Shown: piece after piece, positions 44,562-54,633 of the stretch
Numbering within the stretch: the first letter of the stretch is position 1
How the letters are laid out: each line of letters opens with the position of its first letter
Translations under genes and position numbers: made by a program
NCBI GenBank assembly: GCA_963204915.1
Contig: CAUJHS010000005.1
Location: 1-64,000, forward strand
Reading direction: 5' to 3'
DNA from: Planctomycetota bacterium
GTDB lineage: Bacteria; Planctomycetota; Planctomycetia; Pirellulales; Pirellulaceae
DNA: 64,000 nucleotides
Notes under the pieces: model-generated
Seen by the model: only the letters and a program-made list of their open reading frames with translations
Told to the model about the DNA's origin: nothing
The model's database searches: none

Positions 44562-47251
44562 TCCGGCCGGATCTCGGCTAATTGACGCGCGGTGCCCGCG
44601 TGAATCAAGTACTTGTGGCTCAATGCGTCGGACAGTTCGGGCAAGCGCTTTTCCAGACGGCGCAGCAGTTTGTCCAGCGGTTCGCTGTCTCCCAAACTGT
44701 GCATGTCGGCCAGTGCTTGCACGTCGACCATGCGCACGGTGTGCAAGACCGACATCGCCAACCGCTGCTCGATGGTGTGTAACGGCAGGTTGCGGTCGCG
44801 CGGGAGCTTGTCGACGTGGTCGGCCATGGAAACGAGTTGATACGCTACGCTCCGCGGATTGGTTTCGTCGGTCAAGAGCAAGTCGAGCACGGGCGCAAGT
44901 TGCAACGTCGCCAAGTAGCGCGAGCGGTAGGTCATCAGGCTATCGGCCACTTCGACGACGGCTTCCAGGACGGGGCTTTGCACTCGAGCCGGATCGCCCA
45001 AGGCATGCCGAATCAGGGCGATGGTTTGCAAACCCCGCTCCAGGCGCCGCCCTAAATCCATAAAACGCCACGTAGGCGTGCGCGTCATGCCGTCCATGAC
45101 CATACCGCTAAAGGCCGACAGCCCCAGGATGGTTTCATCCAACACTCCCAGCATGCCCGAAAGGTCCGGCGGAGACGCCGCAAGCCCGCGAAACTGTTCT
45201 TCAATGCGGTGGATGATGCGCCAGCCGTCGAGCGAGATGCGGTCGCGGACCACCGAAGCGGCTCGCACCAGCTGTTGCACCGCGGTTCGCAGGCTGGCCG
45301 GTTGTAGCGGGTCAAACACGCTCGCGGGAAGCGCTCGTTGAATATCGGGCAATTGATCTTGAATGCCTTCTACGACGTAGCCCGGTTCGATTTGCCCTTG
45401 TTCGGCCAACACGCGCAATAATACCGAGAGTTCCGGAAGCGCACCTTCCACGGCGGCCGAAACACCTCCAGGCCGGGCCAATGCGGCCGAGAGGCCCGGC
45501 GCGTACGCTTCGCTGGCCAAACGCAAACCCACGGCGCGGAGCAGCCGCGTCGCCGCGTCGGCTCGCTCCAAATGCCGACCTAACCAGTAAACGTGATCAG
45601 CCACCCGGCTTGGCAGCTCGGCGCCGCTGCGCCGCAATTCGAGGGTTTGTCCGGGTTGATCCAAGAGCGTCACGGGACGGACGGGGGCTTCGGACAAGAC
45701 CCAGACGTCTTTGCTGCCTTCGCCGGCCAGAAGCGAAATGAACAAGGGTTCGGCGCCTTGCGAGACGCGCCCCAGCCCGCCCGCCATGACGGTGTACGAT
45801 TCGCCCGACCTGACGAGAAACGTTCGCAGCGCGATGTGTGACGGTTCGACATGGTCGGTCGCTTCCGGCGGCAGGCCGGCGCGACGGCGCCCATTCTCCG
45901 ACCCGTCGATCCACACCGGCGTGGACGATCGCGCCACGCGTTCCTGCGCCACGTACATGGCGGGATCGGCCAGGATGGTCTCGGTCAATTGGCTCGTCGA
46001 CATTTGCAACATGCGCCGGCTCGTTTCCCATTCTCTGCCTCGCTGGCGGAACGCCGAGCGAAAGATGAGCCGGTCACGGTGCGCTAAGGCGTAACGCAAA
46101 TTTTCTGGATCGCCGCACCACCACGTAGCCACGCCGGGCAACAGCGGTTCTTCGCCCAGAAGCGACCGACATAGCGCCGGCAAAAAGGCCATGAGTACCG
46201 GCGACTCGACCAGCCCGCTGCCCAGCGAGTTGGCAATCGCGACATTTCCCACACGAGCCGCTTCGACCAAACCGGCGGGACCGCACGTGGCGTCTTCGCG
46301 CAGGTCGAGCGGGTCGCAATCCTCGGCATTGGGCCGCCGCAAGATGACATTCACCGGCAACAGCCCCGCCAACGTTTTGAGCATCACCCGGTTATTCCGC
46401 ACCGCCAGATCATCGCCATACGCCAGCGTGTAGCCCAGATACCGCGCCAAGTACGCGTCTTCGAAGTAGTTAGCGTTGGTCGGACCTTGACTGAGCAGCA
46501 CGACGCGCGGATTGTCGCGGCGCTGCCGCGCCAGTCGACGCAGCGTTTCGCGCAGCGCGATGAAATACGGCGCCAAGCGCTCGACGTGACATTTGCGGAA
46601 CACATCGGGCAACATGCGCGAGATCACCACGCGGTTCTCCAGCGCAAACCCCGAACCGGACGGTGCTTCGCTTCGGTCGCCTAGCACCCACCACCGGCCG
46701 TCCGGCGCGCGGGCCAGATCGGCTGCATAAAGGTGCAAGTGGCAGTCGTGCGGAACCTTGAGCCCGTGGCAGGGTCGCAAGAACGTGGGGCTGCGAAATA
46801 CGATCTCCGGAGGTAACAACCCACGCTGGAGTAATTGTTGCGGCCCGTATAGGTCGCGCAGAATGCGGTCGAACAACCGGGCGCGTTGTTGCAGACCCTC
46901 CGAAACATGCCGCCATTCCGCCGCGGGAATGAGCACCGGTAACGGGTCAAGTTTCCAAGGTCGGGGCTGATCGTTCGGATCACCAAACGGGCTAAAAGCG
47001 ACGCCGTGTTCATAAACCAGCCGTTGGACCTGACGCCAGCGGCGCGAGAACTCTTCCGACCCTAAGGCCCCGAGGGCTTCGCGAAAGGGCTGCCAGTGGG
47101 GGCGAACCTCCCCGCTGGCGGTGATCATTTCGTCGTAGAAGCCCGTCGGGGGGCGATACGCCAGAAACATCTTCGATGCCGGACCGACTGGCGGAATCGG
47201 CGCCGGCATGACCTCCGGCGGCGAAGGTGGCGCCATGGTGTCATCGTTCAT
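44558..47251 (-). CDS. fusion of circularly permuted ATP-grasp ligase and alpha-E domain
   Basis: 897 residues from the ATG at 47251; a TTG at 47266 is an alternative. The N-terminal half matches the circularly permuted ATP-grasp of the separate gene at 52390-53826: LRDLYGPQQLLQRGLLPPEI, GRWWVLGDRSEAPSGSGFAL, LSQGPTNANYFEDAYLARYL and the end TVMAGGLGRVSQGAEP. From about residue 570 comes the helical alpha-E domain (SRVADHVYWLGRHLERADAA; LSAFSGMVMDGMTRTPTWRF). ATP-grasp proteins of this type are predicted amide ligases, and alpha-E is a partner of unknown role. The second transglutaminase gene overlaps its end. The window thus has both a split and a fused version of the same pair. Confidence 0.88.
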   Translation of the reverse strand: MNDDTMAPPSPPEVMPAPIPPVGPASKMFLAYRPPTGFYDEMITASGEVRPHWQPFREALGALGSEEFSRRWRQVQRLVYEHGVAFSPFGDPNDQPRPWKLDPLPVLIPAAEWRHVSEGLQQRARLFDRILRDLYGPQQLLQRGLLPPEIVFRSPTFLRPCHGLKVPHDCHLHLYAADLARAPDGRWWVLGDRSEAPSGSGFALENRVVISRMLPDVFRKCHVERLAPYFIALRETLRRLARQRRDNPRVVLLSQGPTNANYFEDAYLARYLGYTLAYGDDLAVRNNRVMLKTLAGLLPVNVILRRPNAEDCDPLDLREDATCGPAGLVEAARVGNVAIANSLGSGLVESPVLMAFLPALCRSLLGEEPLLPGVATWWCGDPENLRYALAHRDRLIFRSAFRQRGREWETSRRMLQMSTSQLTETILADPAMYVAQERVARSSTPVWIDGSENGRRRAGLPPEATDHVEPSHIALRTFLVRSGESYTVMAGGLGRVSQGAEPLFISLLAGEGSKDVWVLSEAPVRPVTLLDQPGQTLELRRSGAELPSRVADHVYWLGRHLERADAATRLLRAVGLRLASEAYAPGLSAALARPGGVSAAVEGALPELSVLLRVLAEQGQIEPGYVVEGIQDQLPDIQRALPASVFDPLQPASLRTAVQQLVRAASVVRDRISLDGWRIIHRIEEQFRGLAASPPDLSGMLGVLDETILGLSAFSGMVMDGMTRTPTWRFMDLGRRLERGLQTIALIRHALGDPARVQSPVLEAVVEVADSLMTYRSRYLATLQLAPVLDLLLTDETNPRSVAYQLVSMADHVDKLPRDRNLPLHTIEQRLAMSVLHTVRMVDVQALADMHSLGDSEPLDKLLRRLEKRLPELSDALSHKYLIHAGTARQLAEIRPE

Positions 47252-47518
47252 AGGTGGTCCGGCCAAGAATCATCGCAGTGCTTCCAAAGCGTTATTATCC
47301 CATATTCCCCAAGAACGGTACATAGAAAACGTACGCCGGCCGCCGCCAAACCGTCGCAGCGCAGCCATAACCGGGCAGCGTATTCACGGCCGCGAACGCC
47401 GGCAAGACGGCGCGCTGCGGGAGACGTACACGGTTACCATCAGGGTGAACAGCCGGCGCAGAAGCGACCGTCCTCGGTTGGGCGGCCGCGTCCATCGGAA
47501 GTTTGTTGCTTTAACGCG

Positions 47519-50500
47519 CTAAGGGGCGGCGTATTGAGGGCCTTTGTTCCGGCGAAGGTCCAGGGTGAACGGGAAATCGTGATTGGGTTCATCCTGGGGT
47601 AATTGGATTCGCCCCGGCGTATGCCCCATACCAAAGAAGCGAGCGGCGCGGCGCGATTCCGCTTCGTTGGCGTTAATGGGGAATGTCTCGGGGTTCAGAC
47701 CACCGGGATGCCCCGTGTAATACCGACACCCCCCCAGACTACGGTTCATCCAAGTATCCACGATATCGAATACCAGGGGATCGTCCACGGGAATCGTGGG
47801 ATGCAAGCAATTCGGGGGCTGCCACGCCCGGTAACGCACTCCCGCGACGAACTCTCCCACCGTGCCGGTGGGGTGCAGGGGAACTTTGCGTCCGTTGCAC
47901 GTGAGAACGTAACGGCTTTCGATCATGCCTTCCACTTTCACTTGTAACCGCTCGACCGACGAATCGACGTAACGCGCTGTGAAGCCGGCGCCGGGCTCCT
48001 CACCGAGTACGTACCAGGGCTCAATCGCTTGACGCAACTCCAGGTGGAGCCCGCGCTGCGCAATCTCGCCAATCTTCGGGAAGCGGAACTCAAAATGGGG
48101 AGCAAACCACTCAGCTTCCAAGGGGAACCCCACCAGACTGGTCTCTTCAATAACCTCTTCAAAGTCCTGCTTCACAAAATGAGGCAGCAAGAAGCGGTCG
48201 TGAATGGTGGTGTCCCACGGTACAAGCCGCTGGTTGTACGGTTGTTCCCAAAAGCGAGCGACCAGCGCTCGCAGCAACAACTGCTGCGTAAGGCTCATGC
48301 GGGCGTGCGGCGGCATCTCGAAGGCTCGGAATTCGACCAAACCCAACCGGCCCGTGGAGGTGTCGGGCGAATAGAGCTTGTCGATGCAGAACTCCGCTCG
48401 ATGCGTGTTGCCGGTCACATCGACCAACAAATTCCGGAATACGCGGTCTACCACCCAGGGCGGGCACGCATGCCGGTCGGGAACTTGCTCGAAGGCGATT
48501 TGCAGTTCATAAATCGCGTCGCGGCGACCTTCATCCACTCGCGGCGCCTGACTGGTAGGACCAATGAACTTTGAGGAAAACAGGTACGACAGCGACGGAT
48601 GGTTGTGCCAGTACCCAACCAAGCTTCGCAACAAGTCGGGGCGACGCAGGAAGGGGCTATCGGCCGGCGTGGGTCCGCCCAACACCACGTGGTTGCCGCC
48701 TCCTGTGCCCGTGTGACCGCCGTCGAGGTCGAACTTCTCGGTGCCCAAACGCGCTTGCCGCGCATCGTCGTAAACGCCGGTCGTAATTTGCACCAGTTGA
48801 TCCCAACTGTGGGCCGGATGCACGTTAACTTCGAGTACGCCGGGATCGGGCGTCACTTTGATATGCTCCAACCGCGGATCACGCGGCGGCGGGTAGCCTT
48901 CCACCTGGATGGGCAGATCCAGCGACTCTGCGGTATCTTCAATCGCCGCGATCAAGTCGACAAAGCTCGCCAGCATCTCGGTCGGCGGTAGAAACACGTG
49001 CAGCCGACCGTCGCTCGGTTCGACGCACAGTGCGGTGCGAACCACGTCGTCTGAGCCGCTGCCGGTATAACCGTTTTGACTCGTGCGCAGGTCGTTATAC
49101 GGTGCTTCTCGGCCGTGGCCGTTCGACCCGGCCCCATAATCTCCTTGCGGCGAAACTTGCCCATACGTGGGCGCGGCCCCTGCGGCCACGGTCTCGCGCA
49201 CCAGCGCCGGCTGCGCCACACGACGTTTGCGCAGTGCTTCGTAGTTCGGAAGCGGAGCAAGTTCGGCAAAGGGATCAACCACCGCCGGCGCATCGCGATG
49301 AGCCGGATCAACCCACGTGAGCGACTGAATCGGCAGACGCAATCCCATGGGGGAATCGCCGGGGATCAGGAACATCTCGTCGGTGCGCACAATCCATGCT
49401 CCACTGCGCCATCCGGGCTTTGCCCCCCAGGTCTGATACCGCAACGGCAGCACGCAGCCCACGGGCGCCGTCACGCCGCGTTCAAAGATGCGCGCCAAAC
49501 GCTCTCGTTCTTCCTCATCCTCCAGTCGTGAGTGAAGCACATTCAGATTCTTCGGCAAGCGTCGTTCTTTCCAGGTGTAATAAAGAACATCTTCATAAGC
49601 GAAGATTGCGTGGTCGCGATGGACGCCAAGTCGCTCCGTCAACGCGATGGTGAAACGCTTAGCGTCATCCACCGTGTGGCCGTAATTGCGCCACGGATCG
49701 GCAAAGAGCGCGTCGTTGCGCCACAGCGGCTCGCCGTCATGCCGCCAGTAGCAGTGCAACGCCCACCGCGGCAGCGACTCGCCGGGATACCACTTGCCCT
49801 CCCCAAAGTGCAACAATCCGCCCGGCCCAAAGCGGTTCTTCAATCGGTAGATCAAATCTGTGGCCAGGCGCTGCTTCGTGGGGCCGAGCGCGGCGGTATT
49901 CCACTCATCGCCTTGCATGTCATCAATCGAGACAAACGTCGGCTCGCCGCCCATCGTCAAACGAACATCGTTCGCCTTCAAATGCCGGTCAACGTCATGC
50001 CCGAGTGCTTCGATTCGCTGCCATTGTTCGTCGGTGTACGGCTTGGTAACGCGCGGGTCCTCATGCACGCGCGTGACCGACATGGCGAATGTGAACTCGG
50101 TTTCGCACTTCTCGACCGCGCCCGAAATGGGCGCCGCGCTGGTCGGGTCGGGAGTGCAGGCGACGGGAATGTGTCCTTCGCCCGCGAGCAAGCCCGAGGT
50201 GGGGTCAAGCCCCACCCAGCCGGCGCCGGGAAGATAGGCTTCGGTCCACGCGTGCAAGTCGGTGAAATCTTGCGGCGGTCCCACGGGGCCCTCCAACGGC
50301 TTCACATCGGGCGCCAATTGAATGAGGTAACCCGATACGAATCGCGCCGCCAGTCCTAAGTTGCGCAAGATTTGCGCAAGCAGCCAGGCGGTATCTCGGC
50401 ACGAGCCGCTGCCAAGCGCGAGCGTCTGCTCGCAGGTTTGTACGCCGGGTTCCATCCGAATGAGGTACTTGATTTCTTTTTGCAGCCGGCAGTTCAGATC

Positions 50501-50938
50501 GACCAGAAAATCGACCGTCTTGCGCTCCGTGCGATCGATCGAGTTGACATAGTCGCTCAATTTCGGTCCCAGCGGTTCGGTCGCCAGGAAAGGTCGCAAC
50601 TCGCGGGCCAGTCCCGCTTCGTACGTAAAGGGAAACCTCTCCGCCGATGACTCCAAGAAGAAGTCAAACGGATTGATGACCGTCATTTCGGCCACTAGAT
50701 CAACTTCGACTTCCAATGAGGTCACCGGCTGAGGAAACACCAGCCTCGCTTGATAATTACCTTGCGGGTCCTGTTGCCAATTCAAGAAGTGGCCCGATGG
50801 CGCCACCCGCAGCGAATAGCTGCGAATCGGCGTGCGGCAATGGGGAGCCGGCCGCAATCGCACAATTTGCGGCGAGAGATGCACCCGCCGGTCGTAGCGA
50901 TAGGTTGTTTTATGGTTTAAGGCGACGTGGATGGCCAT
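47519..50938 (-). CDS. large transglutaminase-like protein with DUF2126 domain
   Basis: 1139 residues. The first 300 are a transglutaminase-like peptidase: beta domain (VALNHKTTYRYDRRVHLSPQ), Cys180 in LGSGSCRDTAW, His229 in FTDLHAWTEAY and Asp245 in WVGLDPTSG. The rest is the long DUF2126 region (VRLTMGGEPTFVSIDDMQGD; GKWYPGESLPRWALHCYW; FDLDGGHTGTGGGNHVVLGG; EFRAFEMPPHARMSLTQQLL), whose charged GGEPTF and TGTGGGNH motifs resemble a glutamine-synthetase or amidoligase-type active site. Such a protein could both make and cleave amide bonds. Third gene of the cluster in transcription order. The gap to the next gene downstream (47252-47518) contains nothing I recognise. Confidence 0.88.
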   Translation of the reverse strand: MAIHVALNHKTTYRYDRRVHLSPQIVRLRPAPHCRTPIRSYSLRVAPSGHFLNWQQDPQGNYQARLVFPQPVTSLEVEVDLVAEMTVINPFDFFLESSAERFPFTYEAGLARELRPFLATEPLGPKLSDYVNSIDRTERKTVDFLVDLNCRLQKEIKYLIRMEPGVQTCEQTLALGSGSCRDTAWLLAQILRNLGLAARFVSGYLIQLAPDVKPLEGPVGPPQDFTDLHAWTEAYLPGAGWVGLDPTSGLLAGEGHIPVACTPDPTSAAPISGAVEKCETEFTFAMSVTRVHEDPRVTKPYTDEQWQRIEALGHDVDRHLKANDVRLTMGGEPTFVSIDDMQGDEWNTAALGPTKQRLATDLIYRLKNRFGPGGLLHFGEGKWYPGESLPRWALHCYWRHDGEPLWRNDALFADPWRNYGHTVDDAKRFTIALTERLGVHRDHAIFAYEDVLYYTWKERRLPKNLNVLHSRLEDEEERERLARIFERGVTAPVGCVLPLRYQTWGAKPGWRSGAWIVRTDEMFLIPGDSPMGLRLPIQSLTWVDPAHRDAPAVVDPFAELAPLPNYEALRKRRVAQPALVRETVAAGAAPTYGQVSPQGDYGAGSNGHGREAPYNDLRTSQNGYTGSGSDDVVRTALCVEPSDGRLHVFLPPTEMLASFVDLIAAIEDTAESLDLPIQVEGYPPPRDPRLEHIKVTPDPGVLEVNVHPAHSWDQLVQITTGVYDDARQARLGTEKFDLDGGHTGTGGGNHVVLGGPTPADSPFLRRPDLLRSLVGYWHNHPSLSYLFSSKFIGPTSQAPRVDEGRRDAIYELQIAFEQVPDRHACPPWVVDRVFRNLLVDVTGNTHRAEFCIDKLYSPDTSTGRLGLVEFRAFEMPPHARMSLTQQLLLRALVARFWEQPYNQRLVPWDTTIHDRFLLPHFVKQDFEEVIEETSLVGFPLEAEWFAPHFEFRFPKIGEIAQRGLHLELRQAIEPWYVLGEEPGAGFTARYVDSSVERLQVKVEGMIESRYVLTCNGRKVPLHPTGTVGEFVAGVRYRAWQPPNCLHPTIPVDDPLVFDIVDTWMNRSLGGCRYYTGHPGGLNPETFPINANEAESRRAARFFGMGHTPGRIQLPQDEPNHDFPFTLDLRRNKGPQYAAP

Positions 50939-51210
50939 GCAGATTGATCGTGTGTGGCGTTGCTACCTGGAAGAAAACTACCTGGAAAGAAACAACGAAC
51001 GGAGCCGAAGCCAACCGAGAAGAACGGAAGAAGGAGCCAAGGGAGCTGGGAAATGGACTCTCCACAGAGGTTGAACGCATCGGAACGCTCGCGTTCTTGT
51101 TTCAAACCGTGTCGTTCGCTTTCCTCAGTTCCCTTCCGTTCCCTCCTGTGTACCCCCGTTTTCATCACCCCGTGGTTCTCTACCGTCTCTCTGACAAACG
51201 ACGCTTTTCC
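50939..51210. repeat. purine/pyrimidine-biased repeat-like intergenic segment
   Basis: The 272 bases between two cluster genes consist of a purine-rich half (about 50965-51060) followed by a pyrimidine-rich half (about 51080-51225), loosely self-complementary (GGAAGAAGGAGCCAAGGGAG against CTTCCGTTCCCTCCTG). Translated on the minus strand it gives the Arg/Glu-rich HRRERKGTEESERHG pattern that I associate with a dispersed planctomycete repeat. It breaks the otherwise tight spacing of the cluster. Confidence 0.4.
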
Positions 51211-52233
51211 TCACCCGTTTTGCGACTGGGTTTGCCCGTACTTTCCCTGCGACTGGCTTGGCGCCTGCCCGTTATTGCCGGACGATGCGGGTTTGGCGGC
51301 GAAGAAGTCGTTGCAAATAGCGTCGCCAATCTGGTTCAGTCGCGTTTGAAAGTGGTCGATGAACTCATGCATGCCGCGGTCGACAATGTCGTTAATGTCG
51401 GTATAGTCCACCTCGGACCGCAACAAACCGAGCCGTTGCTCACTGCGATTGCGGAACGAGCCTTCGCCGCTGCCGGTAATGCGCGCCAGCGACGCATGCG
51501 CCTTGATTAAGCAAAAATGAATCGAGCGCGGAAACTGCCGGTCAAGAATCAAAAAGTCGGCCACTTTCGTCGGCACAATCGGCCCATGCACGCGGCGGTA
51601 CATTTCTAGCGCGCTGGCCGATTTGAGCAACGCCGACCAGCGCACGACGTCCAAGGTGGTGCCCACATCGTGCGGATCGGGCAACAAGATGAAGTATTGC
51701 ACATCCACAATGCGCGAGGTCTTGTCGGCGCGCTCCAGGAGCCGGCCCATGCGTGCGAAGTGCCAGGCCTCGCCGTGCGACATTGTGCCGTCGGTCACTC
51801 CGACCAGCAAATGGCTGGACCGTTTTACGTGCGTGCAAAAGTCGTAAGGCTGATCGAGAATCGAATGGTCGCGCGCGGCGTTGCGCACCAGGTGGAAGAA
51901 CTTGTTCACTTCCTCCCACATGGGCGAAGAAATGACTTCGCGAATTGTCCGGGCGTTTTCACGAGCGCGCTGCAAGCAGGACAGAATCGAGTTGGGGTTT
52001 TCCTCGTCGAAGGCGAGAAAACGCAGCACGTTCTCGCGCGTGGGCGTGGGGTACAGCGTGGCGAACAACTCTTGATCGCCCGTGGTGTAGACCAGCGGCG
52101 CCCACTGTTCTTGGAGCGTTTCGGTATGGCCGAGGGTCAAATTGTAATTGACATCGATGAACCGCGCAACGTTCTCGGCCCGCTCTACGTAACGGCTCAT
52201 CCAATATACGGAATTCGCGACACGGCTAAGCAT
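51211..52233 (-). CDS. alpha-E domain protein
   Basis: 340 residues, almost entirely helical. The start MLSRVANSVYWMSRYVERAE is the alpha-E signature (COG2307), with a second charged helix pair (HFARMGRLLERADKTSRIVD) typical of the family, and an Asn/Gln/Ser-rich tail (NNGQAPSQSQGK). Alpha-E proteins always accompany circularly permuted ATP-grasp ligases. Their role is unknown; one idea is that they bind or present the peptide. The same domain is fused to the second ligase at 44558-47251. The start codon lies 156 bases after the ATP-grasp stop. Confidence 0.9.
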   Translation of the reverse strand: MLSRVANSVYWMSRYVERAENVARFIDVNYNLTLGHTETLQEQWAPLVYTTGDQELFATLYPTPTRENVLRFLAFDEENPNSILSCLQRARENARTIREVISSPMWEEVNKFFHLVRNAARDHSILDQPYDFCTHVKRSSHLLVGVTDGTMSHGEAWHFARMGRLLERADKTSRIVDVQYFILLPDPHDVGTTLDVVRWSALLKSASALEMYRRVHGPIVPTKVADFLILDRQFPRSIHFCLIKAHASLARITGSGEGSFRNRSEQRLGLLRSEVDYTDINDIVDRGMHEFIDHFQTRLNQIGDAICNDFFAAKPASSGNNGQAPSQSQGKYGQTQSQNG

Positions 52234-52389
52234 AATTGTTGGTCCCGCCTGACCGACCCAAATCGAAACTCGACGCGCTGGCGCGTCATCGTTCTCGCGG
52301 TTGCAACATGCGAACGTTCGCGACGCGGCGGCGACGCCGCATGCCGCATCAGGTGCGGGGCGGCGGGTCGGCCTCGCGAACGTGCAAGC

Positions 52390-53826
52390 TTACCTTCCGC
52401 GTAGAACCCAAGTATCTTTGCTGCCTCCACCTTGCGAGGAGTTTACAATCATCGAGCCTTCGCGCAGCGCGACGCGCGTGAGACCGCCGGGAAGCACGTA
52501 AACGTCTTTGCCGAACAGCACGAAGGGCCGCAAGTCGACGTGGCGAGGCTTGAGCGCGTCGCCCACCAGGGTTGGCACCGTCGACAGCGTCAACATGGGC
52601 TGCGCAATGTAGTTGCGGGGGTTGGCCCGGATGAGCGCGGCGCATTCCGCAAGCTCTGACGAGGACGCCTTCGGCCCCAGCACAATGCCGTAGCCTCCCG
52701 ATTCATTGGTGGGCTTGATCACCAGTTCGTGCAAGTGGCTCAGCACGTACTCGCGGTCTTCGTCAACATCGCAAATGTAGGTGGGCACGTTCGACAGAAT
52801 CGGCTCTTCGCTCAGGTAGTAACGAATGATTTGCGGCACATACGCGTACACCGCTTTGTCGTCCGCGACGCCAGCGCCGGGAGCGTTCGCCAGCGTCACG
52901 CGCCCGGCGAGATAGACTTCCATCAGGTGCGGCACGCCCAGGCAAGAGTCCGGATTGAAGCTGACGGGATCGAGGAAATCATCGTTAATGCGGCGGTAAA
53001 TTACGTCGACGCGCTGCAAGCCGCGCGTGGTCCGGGCCCACACATAGCCGTTCTCGACGACGAGGTCCGAACCTTGCACCAGTTCCACGCCCATTTGCTG
53101 CGCCAGGAACGTATGCTCGAAGTACGCCGAGTTGTAGATGCCAGGAGTCAGCACGACGGCGGTTGGGTGCGTCACCCCGGGCGGAGCGCAGTCCAGCAAT
53201 GTCGAAAGCAATCGCTCGGGGTAATCTTCGATCGGCTCCACCGACATGCCTTGAAATACGTGCGGGAAGGTGCGCTTCATCACCTCACGGTTTTCAAGCA
53301 CGTACGAAACGCCCGAGGGACATCGCAGGTTGTCTTCCAGCACGTAGATGCAACCGTCGCGGTCGCGCACCAGATCGACGCCGCTGATATGACACCACAC
53401 GCCCTGCGGGGGACGCAGCCCGATGCATTGGCGACGAAACGTGGGCGCTTCGAGCAACAGCTCCCTGGGGATGATCTTGTCTTTGAGGATCTTCTGTTCG
53501 TTATAAATATCGTTCAGGAACAGATTGAGGGCGCGGACGCGCTGCACCAGGCCGCGCTCGATGTACGACCATTCCTGCGCTTCGATGATGCGCGGCACCA
53601 GGTCGCACGGCCAGACCTTTTCAACCCCCGCTTCGTGTCCATACACGGCAAAGGTGATGCCTAAGTCGTGCAGGTTCATTTCCGCGGCATGTTGTCGCCG
53701 GGCCAGCTCGCCATCTTGAAACGACCAGAGCCGACGCACGAACTCGGTGCACACCGGCCGCGGTTGCCCGCCGCCGTCGAAGGTTTCGTCGAAGAACGTC
53801 GCGGGATCGTAGGCAGTCAGAGGCAT
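52390..53826 (-). CDS. circularly permuted ATP-grasp type 2 ligase
   Basis: 478 residues. Characteristic blocks: [19 protein letters not shown] at the start, [20 protein letters not shown], the ATP-binding [69 protein letters not shown] (Lys and Gly-rich loop) and the end [20 protein letters not shown] with [13 protein letters not shown]. Proteins of this family probably form an amide bond using ATP, acting on a peptide or amino acid. First gene of the cluster, followed by alpha-E, transglutaminase-DUF2126, the fused ligase and a second transglutaminase. No ribosome site is clear at the ATG (53826). Confidence 0.9.
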   Translation of the reverse strand: MPLTAYDPATFFDETFDGGGQPRPVCTEFVRRLWSFQDGELARRQHAAEMNLHDLGITFAVYGHEAGVEKVWPCDLVPRIIEAQEWSYIERGLVQRVRALNLFLNDIYNEQKILKDKIIPRELLLEAPTFRRQCIGLRPPQGVWCHISGVDLVRDRDGCIYVLEDNLRCPSGVSYVLENREVMKRTFPHVFQGMSVEPIEDYPERLLSTLLDCAPPGVTHPTAVVLTPGIYNSAYFEHTFLAQQMGVELVQGSDLVVENGYVWARTTRGLQRVDVIYRRINDDFLDPVSFNPDSCLGVPHLMEVYLAGRVTLANAPGAGVADDKAVYAYVPQIIRYYLSEEPILSNVPTYICDVDEDREYVLSHLHELVIKPTNESGGYGIVLGPKASSSELAECAALIRANPRNYIAQPMLTLSTVPTLVGDALKPRHVDLRPFVLFGKDVYVLPGGLTRVALREGSMIVNSSQGGGSKDTWVLRGR

Positions 53827-53893
53827 AACGTCATGTCATTCGCGGGTCGGTAGTACAGAGTCTCCCGGAAATCAGACTCGACAAATTACCGGC

Positions 53894-54250
53894 TTACCGT
53901 CGACGGGAAAAAAACGCAAATCGTGCGGGAGATTCCGGAGCAGGTGCGTGGCGACGAATGTCGGCCAAACGTGAAAACCGCGTCAGGTCGAACAACTCAT
54001 GAATCATCTGAGGCACGTTTTCCAGAATCACCTTCTTCTGCTCCGAGCGCATCTTAACGCAAAACGCGATTAACGCCGATAAGTCGGCGCTGTTGATTTT
54101 TTCGATTTGGCTGAAGTCGAGGGCGATATCAATGCTTTCATGTGGGGCCAGGGTTGCCAGCGTTCTGGGAATACTTTCGCCTTCGTCGAACTCGACGACA
54201 AGAACCCCCGCATGAGCGTCGGTCTTCTCAATCCGCGTAATAGCGACCAT
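53894..54250 (-). CDS. STAS-domain protein (anti-sigma factor antagonist-like)
   Basis: 118 residues. The ATG at 54250 has GGGGAG six bases upstream; the frame open to 54337 has no support. A STAS-like fold is suggested by SIDIALDFSQIEKINSADLS followed by ALIAFCVKMRSEQKKVILEN and the helix VPQMIHELFDLTRFSRLADI. The Ser in INSADL is where SpoIIAA-type proteins are phosphorylated. A basic tail (FAFFSRRR) ends it. It may take part in a partner-switch pathway, but no anti-sigma kinase is nearby. It lies 67 bases upstream of the ATP-grasp cluster on the same strand and could be its first gene. Confidence 0.8.
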   Translation of the reverse strand: MVAITRIEKTDAHAGVLVVEFDEGESIPRTLATLAPHESIDIALDFSQIEKINSADLSALIAFCVKMRSEQKKVILENVPQMIHELFDLTRFSRLADIRRHAPAPESPARFAFFSRRR

Positions 54251-54633
54251 CGGAACTCCCCTCTCGTGCAAAGTGGAGCGCGCAATACCCAAACAGGGTA
54301 TAAACGCGCTTTCGATGCGTGCCTTTGCGGTTCGCAAAAAGGTCTGCCTCCATTTTGCAAACGATGTACCTTCGCATCGGGCGAGGCGCTAAAAACCGTC
54401 GCAAATGCTTACCACAAAGCAAGTAAGGATATGTTCAGAAATGCCGAGACGTGGAGCGCTGCCGCCTTTTCCGACATGGAACGCCTAGGAATCGGGCAGG
54501 GTGGGTTCGACGGTTGGACGCGTTCCAACGAAAATCCCATAAAAATCGACCTCGCCACACGCCAGAACCGCTTGCGGAATGAAACGTGCATACGGTGCCG
54601 CCACGTCTTGTCCTGCGTAGCGAGGAACTCGTT
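54251..54633. other. 383-base region between divergent STAS and glycogen phosphorylase genes
   Basis: No gene or repeat recognised. It must hold the promoters for both directions, but no strong -35/-10 pair stands out. A short inverted repeat TACCC-AAACA-GGGTA lies near 54288-54302. The frame of the phosphorylase gene extends back to 54586 with no homology. Confidence 0.35.
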
